A DNA stretch of 40,297 nt from an uncultured Aeriscardovia sp. Lineage in GTDB: Bacteria; Actinomycetota; Actinomycetes; Actinomycetales; Bifidobacteriaceae. The translations under genes and the position numbers were made by a program. Under the pieces are notes generated by a model that was given only the letters and a program-made list of their open reading frames with translations, ran no database searches and had not been told where the DNA came from. The stretch spans positions 126,000 to 166,296 of the forward strand of contig CAIFER010000002.1 in the NCBI GenBank assembly GCA_903789525.1. The letters run 5' to 3'. This document shows positions 1 through 6,780 of the stretch, in pieces (position 1 is the stretch's first letter; every line of letters starts with the position of its first letter).

Positions 1-504
1 CGAGCGCGTTGGATTACTCACGTGCGCGAGGGAGGAGAATTGATTGAACGCGGCTCGGTTGATGCGAGCGAGAGTTGACAAGGACGTCACCACATCTTGA
101 GACGTAACCGTTTTGCCGGTGCTGAACTTCTGATTTCCCTTGAGGTGGAATGTGTACGTCTTTCCGTCTGGCGAGATCGTCCACGATTGTGCGAGGCAGG
201 GGATTGGTTGATTTTTCGCGTTGAGTTGCGTGAGTCCCTGATAGACGTTTGTCAGCAAAATGCGAGCGGCAGCCGTATTCGTGCGCGGATCGAGTGAGGA
301 TGGCGCGCCGGTCAGTCCGATTTGTACGGATGCGGAACTTTCTTCTTGACCGGCTGGTCCGAGCGCACCGCTCAGTGTGATGCGTGGAACGATCAGCGAT
401 GCAATAAAGCCAAACACGACGACGAGCCCGACGAAGAGACCCCATCGCCATGCACCGTTCTTGCGCGGATCATGAAGATGAGATTCCGTTGATCGAGTGC
501 GCAT
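1..504 (-). CDS. Extracellular solute-binding protein (family 5, peptide/nickel type), N-terminal part
   Basis: This reading frame is open on the minus strand for 168 codons from ATG at 504 down to base 1, so the gene is cut by the window edge. The start has a strong Shine-Dalgarno (AGGAGG, 511-516). Residues 1-18 are basic and polar, about 20-42 form a membrane anchor or uncleaved signal segment (WGLFVGLVVVFGFIASLIV), and the mature part begins after it. The stretch VQIGLTGAPSSLDPRT, followed by YQGLTQLNAKNQPIPCLAQSW and SPDGKTYTFHLKG, is the characteristic start of SBP_bac_5 proteins that bind oligopeptides for ABC import. No lipobox cysteine is visible, so it may be anchored by the N-terminal helix rather than by lipid. 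The permease and ATPase genes, if linked, lie outside the window. Family assignment is firm; the substrate is unknown. Confidence 0.85.
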   Translation of the reverse strand, partial: MRTRSTESHLHDPRKNGAWRWGLFVGLVVVFGFIASLIVPRITLSGALGPAGQEESSASVQIGLTGAPSSLDPRTNTAAARILLTNVYQGLTQLNAKNQPIPCLAQSWTISPDGKTYTFHLKGNQKFSTGKTVTSQDVVTSLSTLARINRAAFNQFSSLAHVSNPTRS

Positions 505-590
505 GAATGACCTCCTTGCTGCGTTTCAGATCATACGAAGACGTCTGTTCGTCCATTGTGCTCATGGGAACGGACGGGAGCGCGATTGGA

Positions 591-602
591 TAACCTAGAA
601 AT
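591..602 (+). promoter_or_regulatory. Candidate leaderless promoter -10 element for nth
   Basis: TAACCT at 591-596 fits the actinobacterial -10 consensus TANNNT and lies 6 nt before the ATG at 603. No Shine-Dalgarno is present between them. Transcription would begin at or next to the start codon. No convincing -35 box is visible. Confidence 0.45.
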
Positions 603-1301
603 ATGAGTCGTCGAGTGGGAACTGCTGGGAATCTGACGTCTGAAAGTCGTGAACATCTGGTCAACCGCATGCACGAAGAGTATGCGCAGCTGGTTGCGCT
701 CTATCCGCACGCTGGCACGACGTTGGATCATTTCTCAGCGTGGCAGCTTCTCGTTGCTACTGTCTTATCTGCGCAGACGACGGATCGGCGTGTCAACACA
801 GTCACGCCAGAGCTCTTTTCTCAATTCCCGACTCCGCAGGCACTCGCGAATGCCGATATCGGGGAAGTGGAGCGTATCATTCGGCCGATCGGATTTTTCC
901 ACATGAAAGCGATGCACATTATCGAACTGTCCGATCAGCTCGTCAAGCGTTTTCATGGAGTCGTGCCGCAGACGCGTGAAGAACTAGTGACTCTCCCGGG
1001 TGTGGGGCGGAAGACGGCAAATGTGGTGCTCGGAGATGCATTTGGTAAGCCTGGTTTCCCTGTCGACACACACGTCAAACGCGTGACAAGTCGGTTGCGG
1101 TGGCACGACCAGTGGAAGAAGACGAATCCGGACGTTGTCAAGATCGAAAAGGAAGTGTGTGCGTGCTTCCCACCCGATGAATGGGCAAACCTCTCTCATC
1201 GGCTTATTTATTTAGGGCGCAATATTTGCCACGCTCGGTCTCCGCGCTGCTCTCTTTGCCCGTTGCGTCACACGTGCCCTTCGGCATCGCTGTCACTGTG
1301 A
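603..1301 (+). CDS. nth: Endonuclease III (DNA glycosylase/AP lyase)
   Basis: This base-excision repair enzyme removes oxidised pyrimidines and cuts the abasic site by beta-elimination. It has 232 residues, close to the usual 210-230. The helix-hairpin-helix LPGVGRKTA lies at 131-139, with the catalytic lysine at K137. The catalytic aspartate is D155 in PVDTHV. The 4Fe-4S cluster ligands have the family spacing C-x6-C-x2-C-x5-C (C209, C216, C219, C225). The start at 603 has no Shine-Dalgarno but has TAACCT six bases upstream, so the mRNA is probably leaderless. An internal ATG at codon 23 is less likely. The gene is divergent from the solute-binding protein gene and overlaps the 3' end of glnR by 34 bp tail to tail, so the two transcripts could interfere. 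Confidence 0.95.
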   Translation: MSRRVGTAGNLTSESREHLVNRMHEEYAQLVALYPHAGTTLDHFSAWQLLVATVLSAQTTDRRVNTVTPELFSQFPTPQALANADIGEVERIIRPIGFFHMKAMHIIELSDQLVKRFHGVVPQTREELVTLPGVGRKTANVVLGDAFGKPGFPVDTHVKRVTSRLRWHDQWKKTNPDVVKIEKEVCACFPPDEWANLSHRLIYLGRNICHARSPRCSLCPLRHTCPSASLSL

Positions 1302-2020
1302 TTTGCAGGCTTTGTTGATGCCGGCGGATCGTAGCGATACCCAACGTTTCTGACAGTTCCGATGAGCTTTTGATTGTCCTTGCCGAGCTTGGCACGCAAT
1401 CTGCGCACATGTACATCGACGGTTCGTGTTCCGCCGTAGTAGTCGTAACCCCATACGCCTTGCAGCAGTTGGGCTCGAGTAAAAACGCGTCCCGGGTGCT
1501 CTGCCAAAAACTTCAGCAGCTCGAATTCCTTATATGCGAGATTGAGCGTCTTCCCCTTGAAGGTAGCGGAGAAGCCTGCTGTATCGATGGTGAGATCACC
1601 GCTGTGGATCACACCATTATTATTTGCCTTATCGGATTTGTCGTGCATCGCGCGGCGAGAAGTCATCATGCGGACGCCGCGTTCATTCACGAGTCGAAGA
1701 CGTGCCTCGACCTCGGCTGGGGAGGCGGACGGAAGAATGAGATCGCTGATACCCCATTCCGAGTTGATAACAGTAAAGCCACCGTCTGTGACGACCAAAA
1801 TGATTGGAATTGAGAGCCCGGATGTGTGGATGAGACGACAAATCGACTTACACATCGCAAGATTTTCTCGAGCGTCCATGAACAGAATCGTGTATTCCGG
1901 CATGTGTGGTAAAGCACTGGGATTGAGCGGAAGTACCCGCACACGATGGGACAATAATGTTAGTGAAGGCAAGACGGTCGCAGGATTTCGCGCGGCTGTC
2001 ATGAGCGTCAGATCGGTCAC
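1268..2020 (-). CDS. glnR: GlnR-type orphan response regulator
   Basis: GlnR is the global nitrogen regulator of actinobacteria. It binds DNA upstream of nitrogen-assimilation genes and usually has no partner histidine kinase. Residues 1-115 form an atypical receiver domain with the GlnR-like segments LLSHRVRVLPLNPSAL, ILFMDAREN (candidate aspartate D49), LVVTDGGFTVINSEWGISD and PAEVEARLRL. Residues about 140-233 form an OmpR/PhoB winged helix with the typical ending TVDVHVRRLRAKLG and GTVRNVGYRYDP. Length is 250 residues. The start is GTG at 2020, preceded by GAGGTG eight bases upstream. A poorly conserved linker (118-138) joins the domains. No kinase gene is adjacent, in line with orphan status. 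I name it from the receiver signature; a related OmpR-family regulator cannot be fully excluded. Confidence 0.85.
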   Translation of the reverse strand: MTDLTLMTAARNPATVLPSLTLLSHRVRVLPLNPSALPHMPEYTILFMDARENLAMCKSICRLIHTSGLSIPIILVVTDGGFTVINSEWGISDLILPSASPAEVEARLRLVNERGVRMMTSRRAMHDKSDKANNNGVIHSGDLTIDTAGFSATFKGKTLNLAYKEFELLKFLAEHPGRVFTRAQLLQGVWGYDYYGGTRTVDVHVRRLRAKLGKDNQKLIGTVRNVGYRYDPPASTKPANHSDSDAEGHV

Positions 2021-2278
2021 GTTCGCACCTCATCAATCACAAGGTCCACACAACGTCAACTCAACAAATCTTCTTCCATCATATGTATGGAGGAGGAAAC
2101 AAACACGCAACAAAAAGGAAAAATAAATATCGCGCCTGTAACACGGTTGAGGAACAGAATCATAGGAGATTGTGTTTCCGTATTGTGTGTTTTGTATTGC
2201 TTTCACCACTATCCGGTAAGCTGAAGTCATAAGAAAAAACATGTGACACCATGTGAGAAATACATGTGAGGAGAAGCA

Positions 2279-3085
2279 ATGGCGCAGCAAATCTCATTGA
2301 GCCGGCAATGGTCGGCAGCGCATCACTTCACGGTGGACTGGGCGTGTGCGGCGATTGCGGCGCTGTGCTTGATCCCGTCACTCATCGCTCTCATTCCATC
2401 AGCCGGATGGGTTGCTGTAGTGCTCGCTGCGCTTTTCGTGGTGGCTGCACTCGCCGGTCTTGTCGTTTTCTTCCCCGTTTTTGAGGTGCATTCACCCCAT
2501 TCACCGTCTGTTTTTGCCACTATCTGGGGCATTGTGAGCGTGGCTGTGGCACTGTGGGATGTGATGGCGGCGATGGGTTGCCGGGGCTTCTCGTGCTCGG
2601 CCCATATTTCTGCAGGGAACGCGCCGGTCTCAGCGCTCAAGCCAGCTCTTCACACGTGGATGATCTTCTCCATCGCAGCGCTCACCATTTTGGTGATTGC
2701 TGGTTTCATCTTTGAAATGGCTCGTCGTCAGCGCATTCATCTCATTGCAAGTCTCGGTTTGATTTGCCTCGCAGGTGTGAGCGCGTGGGGCATGTCCGGA
2801 TGGATTTTTGCTCCGTTCCTGTTGAGCGTGCATCCGAGAAGTGCCGGCTGGATCGTGCTAGTGTGCACACTCATCATCGGTGCGATCATTGCCGCGTGCT
2901 TCCAGGTGTTTGTCTCAGAGTTCCGCTTTGGCATCACGAAGACGATTGACAGTCATCACGAGGGATCGGATGTGACAGATCTCGTCCGGCGCATTAGTCC
3001 GCGCGGTGTGTCATTGTGCGCAGCGCTGTGTGCCACCGGTATTTCAGGGATTGCAGTCCCTGTCCTCCTTGCTCTCGTCGTGTAG
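2279..3085 (+). CDS. Hypothetical multi-pass membrane protein
   Basis: I do not recognise the family. The 268-residue product is strongly hydrophobic, with about six or seven predicted membrane helices (near residues 20-40, 44-70, 78-102, 127-148, 154-182, 188-212 and 245-268). Small residues are abundant. Two cysteines occur in a loop (GCRGFSC) after the third helix. There is no signal peptide beyond the first helix and no enzyme motif. Translation starts at ATG 2279 behind a good Shine-Dalgarno (GTGAGGAGA). The gene stands alone between glnR (divergent) and ppa (convergent), and shares a terminator hairpin at 3142-3178 with ppa. Its role is unknown. Confidence 0.75.
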   Translation: MAQQISLSRQWSAAHHFTVDWACAAIAALCLIPSLIALIPSAGWVAVVLAALFVVAALAGLVVFFPVFEVHSPHSPSVFATIWGIVSVAVALWDVMAAMGCRGFSCSAHISAGNAPVSALKPALHTWMIFSIAALTILVIAGFIFEMARRQRIHLIASLGLICLAGVSAWGMSGWIFAPFLLSVHPRSAGWIVLVCTLIIGAIIAACFQVFVSEFRFGITKTIDSHHEGSDVTDLVRRISPRGVSLCAALCATGISGIAVPVLLALVV

Positions 3086-3141
3086 AGAACAGTATTCGAA
3101 TAGAAAAGGTTAAAAGAAAGACCAAAAGCAAAGAGTAAAAG

Positions 3142-3178
3142 AAAGGTCCTCGTCCGCTGTGTGTGGGCGAGGACCTTT
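3142..3178. terminator. Bidirectional rho-independent terminator
   Basis: AAAGGTCCTCG (3142-3152) pairs perfectly with CGAGGACCTTT (3168-3178), an 11-bp stem with a 15-nt loop. It lies between two convergent genes. The A-rich plus-strand sequence to the left gives a U-rich tail for the minus-strand transcript, so it mainly serves ppa, but it can also stop readthrough from the membrane-protein gene. Confidence 0.85.
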
Positions 3179-3203
3179 GATGTTAGATTGAATGGCGCTT
3201 AAC

Positions 3204-3713
3204 TCAGTTGCGCTTTGCATTCGGATCATTGACGCGGTCGAAAGCGGCCTTGATCATCTTGAGAGCCGTTGCCTTATCCTTCCAGCATGTGCCTGGCTTC
3301 ACTTCCTTGCCTGGCTCCAGAACCTTGTAGTTCTCGAAGAAGTTCTGAATTTCCTTGAGATGGAATTCGTTGACATCGCTCAGATCTTGGTACTGGTCGT
3401 AGCGCACGTCGGTTGGAACGCACAGGATCTTGTCATCTGGGCCTTCCTCATCAGCCATATGGAACATGGCAATTGGACGGCACTTCACGACGCATCCTGG
3501 GAAGACTGGGATCGGCAGCATGACGAGTGCATCAAGAGGATCGCCATCTTCGCCTAGCGTTCCTTCAATGTAGCCGTAGCAATCTGGGTAACCCATGGAT
3601 GTGAAGAGCGTGCGGTCGAGAGTGATGCGGCCGGTGTGCTGGTCGACTTCGTACTTGTTGCGGCATCCGCGTGGGATCTCAACGAGAACATCAAAGCTTG
3701 TTTCGTCTGCCAT
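3204..3713 (-). CDS. ppa: Inorganic pyrophosphatase, family I
   Basis: This cytoplasmic metal-dependent enzyme hydrolyses pyrophosphate to two phosphates and so pulls biosynthetic reactions forward. The 169-residue length is normal for bacterial family I. The metal-binding motif DGDPLDALV spans 56-64, with aspartates D56, D58 and D61. Other family features are VEIPRGCRNKYEVD near the N-terminus, GYPDCYGYIEGTL, and an acidic/lysine-rich C-terminal segment including NFFENYKVLEPGK. ATG 3713 is preceded by GAAGGAG. The gene is transcribed alone: a hairpin follows it at 3142-3178, and the terminator of the upstream glgE gene (3764-3791) separates the two genes. Confidence 0.95.
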   Translation of the reverse strand: MADETSFDVLVEIPRGCRNKYEVDQHTGRITLDRTLFTSMGYPDCYGYIEGTLGEDGDPLDALVMLPIPVFPGCVVKCRPIAMFHMADEEGPDDKILCVPTDVRYDQYQDLSDVNEFHLKEIQNFFENYKVLEPGKEVKPGTCWKDKATALKMIKAAFDRVNDPNAKRN

Positions 3714-3763
3714 GATTTCTCCTTCATTGTTCGATGAGTAAATCTTCCACTACACAGAATAAA

Positions 3764-3791
3764 AGAAGGCTCTGAGAATCCAGAGCCTTCT
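3764..3791 (-). terminator. Rho-independent terminator of glgE
   Basis: AGAAGGCTCTG (3764-3774) and CAGAGCCTTCT (3781-3791) form a perfect 11-bp stem with a 6-nt loop. Read on the minus strand, the stem is followed by TTT-rich sequence, which suits the end of glgE. Confidence 0.9.
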
Positions 3792-3843
3792 GCGTGATTA
3801 CACCGTAACTATGTGCTGATCGCTGCTGGTCACTGCGGTGCAA

Positions 3844-5904
3844 TCAGTCTGTGTAACGAACTGAGAGAACGTGAGCGACATTCTGATACGGGTCGAGACG
3901 CACCCAGTCGTTTTCTCCCCAGTGCCACGTATTTCCAGTGATCTCATCATGGACGTTGAAGTGCGCATCGCGAGGCAGACCGAGTGCGCTGAGGTCAAGC
4001 GTGACATGGGATGCTTGCGCTTGATGCGGGTCGAGATTGACGACGGTGATAAGCGCATCCGGTTTTCCGTCGGCGGTGAGATTTGCTGGCGTATAGCGCG
4101 AGAAGACGAGGATATTGTCGTTATCGCTTTTATGAACGGTCAGATTGTGGAAGCTGCGCGTGCACACATGGGCGTTGCGGATCGCATTGAGACGAGTGAT
4201 GAGCGCCTTAATGCCAAGCTGATTAGCCTTATTCCAGTCGCGGCACTTGATCTCAAAAATCTCTGAGTTCAGTGGGGTCTGTGTGCCCGGCAACTGCTGG
4301 TTTTCGCACAGTTCATAGCCAGAATAAATACCCCAGCTCGGGCTTCCGAGTGCTGCCAAAACTGCACGGACGCAGTGGCCAGCGATTCCGCCATCGCGCA
4401 GATAGTCGGTCAGGTTATCCGGCGTGGACGGCCAGAATGTGTCGTGCTGCAGGAAGGCATTATTCCCGTTGACTTCTGGCAGGTAATCGGCCAGCTCCTT
4501 CTTCGTGGTACGCCACTGGAAGTAGCAGTGGCTTTGCGTGAATCCGGAGTATGCCAGTCCTTGGCGCAGTGCTGGGCGAGTGAACGACTCGGCCAAATAC
4601 AGCACTTCAGGATGTGTTTGGCGCATCTTGTCAAACAGGAGCTCCCAGAAGCGCATGGGCTTCGTGTGCGGATTATCGACGCGGAACATCGTGACGCCGG
4701 CGTCGATCCATGTGTTCAGCACGCGTGCGCACTCGTCGATGATGCCGTCCAGATCATTGTCGAAATTGAGCGGATAGATATCCTCATACTTCATTGGCGG
4801 ATTTTCGGCGCAGGCAATGGACCCGTCTGGACGATGAGTGAACCAATCCGGGTGTTCGCGTACCCATGGGTGATCTGGAGAGCACTGGAGTGCGAAGTCG
4901 ACGGCAACTTCCAAATGAAGTTGATGAGCTCGTTGGACGAAGCGACGGAAGTCGTCCATCGTGCCGAGTTTCGGATCGATGGCATCATGACCACCTTGCT
5001 CAGATCCGATCGCCCATGGGGAACCTGGATCTTCTGGCTCTGGTGTCAGCGATCCGTTCTTGCCCTTGCGATGAGTGATACCGATCGGGGAGAGCGGTGG
5101 AATATAGACGACGCTGAACCCTTCTGCTGCAGCGCGTTTGAGACCGGCCAATGCTGTCACGAGATTGCCCGGAATGATATAGCGGTGCAAGGAATCCCAG
5201 TGCGCACCTTCAGAGCGGACGAAGAACTGATACCACGCGGTGTCTGAACTTTGCGGACGTTCAACAGTGAAAGAATAGGAAGCCGATTTCGTCAGATGGT
5301 GGCGCAGTGGATGGGTGGCGTTGACGTGTTGAACGCGCGGATCTTCAGCCGCACCCAGGCGTTGAGAAACGTTGAGTGACTCATCTGCCAATGTGTGAGC
5401 AACGCGTGCGAGGAAGTGTGCTTGCCGGTCACTGAGGTGAGCAGTACGCGACTGGGACCATTGCTCAATGAGGTGTGCGCCTTCTAGCAGCGTGTTATTC
5501 ATGTCTTCGCTAGCACCAATCTTGATGCGTGCATCGTGCAGCCAGAGCGTGAATGAGTCTTCCCAGGCGGAGATAACGTACGTCCACGTTCCGAGCAGTG
5601 GGCGAATTGAAGCAAAAGCTGGCTCCCATGGGCGCACAGACGATGGTGTTCCAGCGTGGACTTGAGCTTCGAACTGATCCATTCCTCGTTTCACACACGT
5701 CATCGGAAAATCATGTGGCGCGCCAGTTGGGTCGATGAGAGTGACGGATCCAGCGACTGGAGCACGTCCATTTGTAAACATCTGTGCGCTGATCGTGAAT
5801 TGCTCGCCAAGTTCGACGCGCGGGAGATGCCCCTCAACGCTGTGCGGGGTGACGCGAATAATACCTAATGCTCCGCGCTGAGCTTCTTTTTGTGCTGCTC
5901 CCAT
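3844..5904 (-). CDS. glgE: Alpha-1,4-glucan:maltose-1-phosphate maltosyltransferase (GH13_3)
   Basis: GlgE transfers maltose from alpha-maltose-1-phosphate to the end of a linear alpha-glucan, making glycogen-like polymer in the cytoplasm. From ATG 5904 the product is 686 residues. An N-terminal beta-domain and helical insert precede a TIM-barrel with the GlgE signatures PEPEDPGSPWAIG and GGHDAIDPKLGT. The nucleophile is D410 (MFRVDNPHTKP) and the acid/base E439 (LAESFTRP). A beta-sandwich C-domain follows. ATG 5904 has a strong Shine-Dalgarno (AAGGAG, 5912-5917). A GTG at 5943 in the same frame lies 7 nt after TACGAT and could give a 699-residue leaderless form. No gene that makes the donor (GlgC/GlgM, TreS/Mak) and no branching enzyme is in the window. 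It is divergent from hsp20 and shares an HspR-like operator region with it. Confidence 0.93.
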   Translation of the reverse strand: MGAAQKEAQRGALGIIRVTPHSVEGHLPRVELGEQFTISAQMFTNGRAPVAGSVTLIDPTGAPHDFPMTCVKRGMDQFEAQVHAGTPSSVRPWEPAFASIRPLLGTWTYVISAWEDSFTLWLHDARIKIGASEDMNNTLLEGAHLIEQWSQSRTAHLSDRQAHFLARVAHTLADESLNVSQRLGAAEDPRVQHVNATHPLRHHLTKSASYSFTVERPQSSDTAWYQFFVRSEGAHWDSLHRYIIPGNLVTALAGLKRAAAEGFSVVYIPPLSPIGITHRKGKNGSLTPEPEDPGSPWAIGSEQGGHDAIDPKLGTMDDFRRFVQRAHQLHLEVAVDFALQCSPDHPWVREHPDWFTHRPDGSIACAENPPMKYEDIYPLNFDNDLDGIIDECARVLNTWIDAGVTMFRVDNPHTKPMRFWELLFDKMRQTHPEVLYLAESFTRPALRQGLAYSGFTQSHCYFQWRTTKKELADYLPEVNGNNAFLQHDTFWPSTPDNLTDYLRDGGIAGHCVRAVLAALGSPSWGIYSGYELCENQQLPGTQTPLNSEIFEIKCRDWNKANQLGIKALITRLNAIRNAHVCTRSFHNLTVHKSDNDNILVFSRYTPANLTADGKPDALITVVNLDPHQAQASHVTLDLSALGLPRDAHFNVHDEITGNTWHWGENDWVRLDPYQNVAHVLSVRYTD

Positions 5905-6021
5905 GTTGACTCCTTTGTTCATAAACGGCAGTCCGGTTGTCACTGCTTTTATCGTATCCGGATTTGTCCATCTCGTGGTGGTGTGGCATGTCTCTCATGT
6001 CAATCTCGCATCGATCACAAA

Positions 6022-6042
6022 GTTGAGTAATCAGCACTCAAG
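6022..6042. promoter_or_regulatory. HAIR element (HspR operator) upstream of hsp20
   Basis: GTTGAGT-N7-ACTCAAG matches the HspR-associated inverted repeat CTTGAGT-N7-ACTCAAG at 13 of 14 defined positions. The arms TTGAGT (6023-6028) and ACTCAA (6036-6041) are perfectly complementary. It lies 177 bp upstream of the hsp20 start and 118 bp upstream of the divergent glgE start. A TTGAGT -35 with a TAAGCT-like -10 (6047-6052) would place the operator over an hsp20 promoter. HspR is known to repress dnaK/clpB-type genes in actinobacteria. Confidence 0.75.
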
Positions 6043-6218
6043 TTTTTAAGCTGTGAGCAAATATGAGGAATGATCGCAGCCATGGGATGTTGGGTGAAGT
6101 GAGAAGGATGAAAGCCCACCGGATCGCAGCACTCGTACGGTGCACGGTGTGGTTTCCACCCTTGAAATAAGACTTATGTTTCTGCGGTTTTCCGCATGTA
6201 GGAAAGGATGTGAGCGGT

Positions 6219-6662
6219 ATGGCACTTCTGCCAGAACTGTTTGGAAATGATTTGGATGATGATGACTTCGCAGATCCGTTCTTCCCAATCTCTTCAGTTT
6301 CATGGCGTCCTGTCATTGCTCAGAACGCGATGAGCACTGATATCCGTGAGAAGGATGGCAACTACATCATGGATATCGATCTGCCAGGCTTTGACAAGTC
6401 GAATGTCCACGTTCAGCTCAAGGACGGTTATCTCGTCGTCACTGCTCATCAAGACAAGGATGAGAGCCAGAAGGACAAGGAAGGCCGTGTCATTCGTCGC
6501 GAGCGTTATCAGGGCTCTCGCTCTCGTAGCTTCTATGTTGGCGAGAATCTGCGCGTCTCGGACGTCAAGGCAAACTTCGCCCATGGTGTTCTCACGCTGA
6601 CGTTCCCGAAGGAAGCTCCGGCACCACAGCACGAAGAACAGTCCGTACAGATCGAGGGTTAA
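6219..6662 (+). CDS. hsp20: Small heat shock protein, Hsp20/alpha-crystallin family
   Basis: Small heat shock proteins bind unfolding proteins without using ATP and hold them for refolding by DnaK/ClpB. The 147-residue product has a short acidic N-arm (NDLDDDDFADPFF) and an alpha-crystallin domain from about 38 to 130 with the typical segments YIMDIDLPGFDKSNVHV, YLVVTA and RSFYVGENLRVSDVKANFAHGVLTLTFPK. The GVLTLTFPK ending is the hallmark of the domain. ATG 6219 is ten bases after AGGAAAGGA; a GTG at 6210 in frame is too close to that site. A HAIR operator lies upstream, and a long hairpin terminator follows, so the gene is a single heat-inducible transcription unit. Confidence 0.93.
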   Translation: MALLPELFGNDLDDDDFADPFFPISSVSWRPVIAQNAMSTDIREKDGNYIMDIDLPGFDKSNVHVQLKDGYLVVTAHQDKDESQKDKEGRVIRRERYQGSRSRSFYVGENLRVSDVKANFAHGVLTLTFPKEAPAPQHEEQSVQIEG

Positions 6663-6684
6663 TTCTTCTCTGATCTGTTCACAG

Positions 6685-6752
6685 AGCACTCTGCAAGCAC
6701 TCATTGTGCCATGATTGAACGGTACAGATGAGCGCGTGCGGAGTGCTTTTTT
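6685..6752 (+). terminator. Rho-independent terminator of hsp20
   Basis: AGCACTCTGCAAGCACTC (6685-6702) pairs with GAGCGCGTGCGGAGTGCT (6730-6747) over 18 positions with three imperfect ones, followed by a T run to 6752. Confidence 0.8.
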
Positions 6753-6780
6753 AGTGCGCGGAAGAGAGGGGAACTGAAGA

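Noticed and set aside
14-451. 145-residue minus-strand open frame at the left edge
   Set aside because: It is Arg/Ser-rich shadow sequence. A different minus-strand frame, open from 504 to the edge with an AGGAGG site, encodes a recognisable solute-binding protein.
2240-2269. Three copies of CATGTGA before the gene at 2279
   Set aside because: The copies are short and irregularly spaced and overlap the ribosome site region; chance is a fair explanation.
5990-6003. Consensus TTGACA on the minus strand (6003-5998) as the glgE -35 box
   Set aside because: The sequence 16-18 bases downstream (CACCAC) bears no resemblance to a -10 box.
6022-6042. CIRCE (HrcA) operator at hsp20
   Set aside because: GCACTC resembles half of CIRCE, but the repeat arms are TTGAGT/ACTCAA with a 7-nt spacer, which is HAIR and not TTAGCACTC-N9-GAGTGCTAA.
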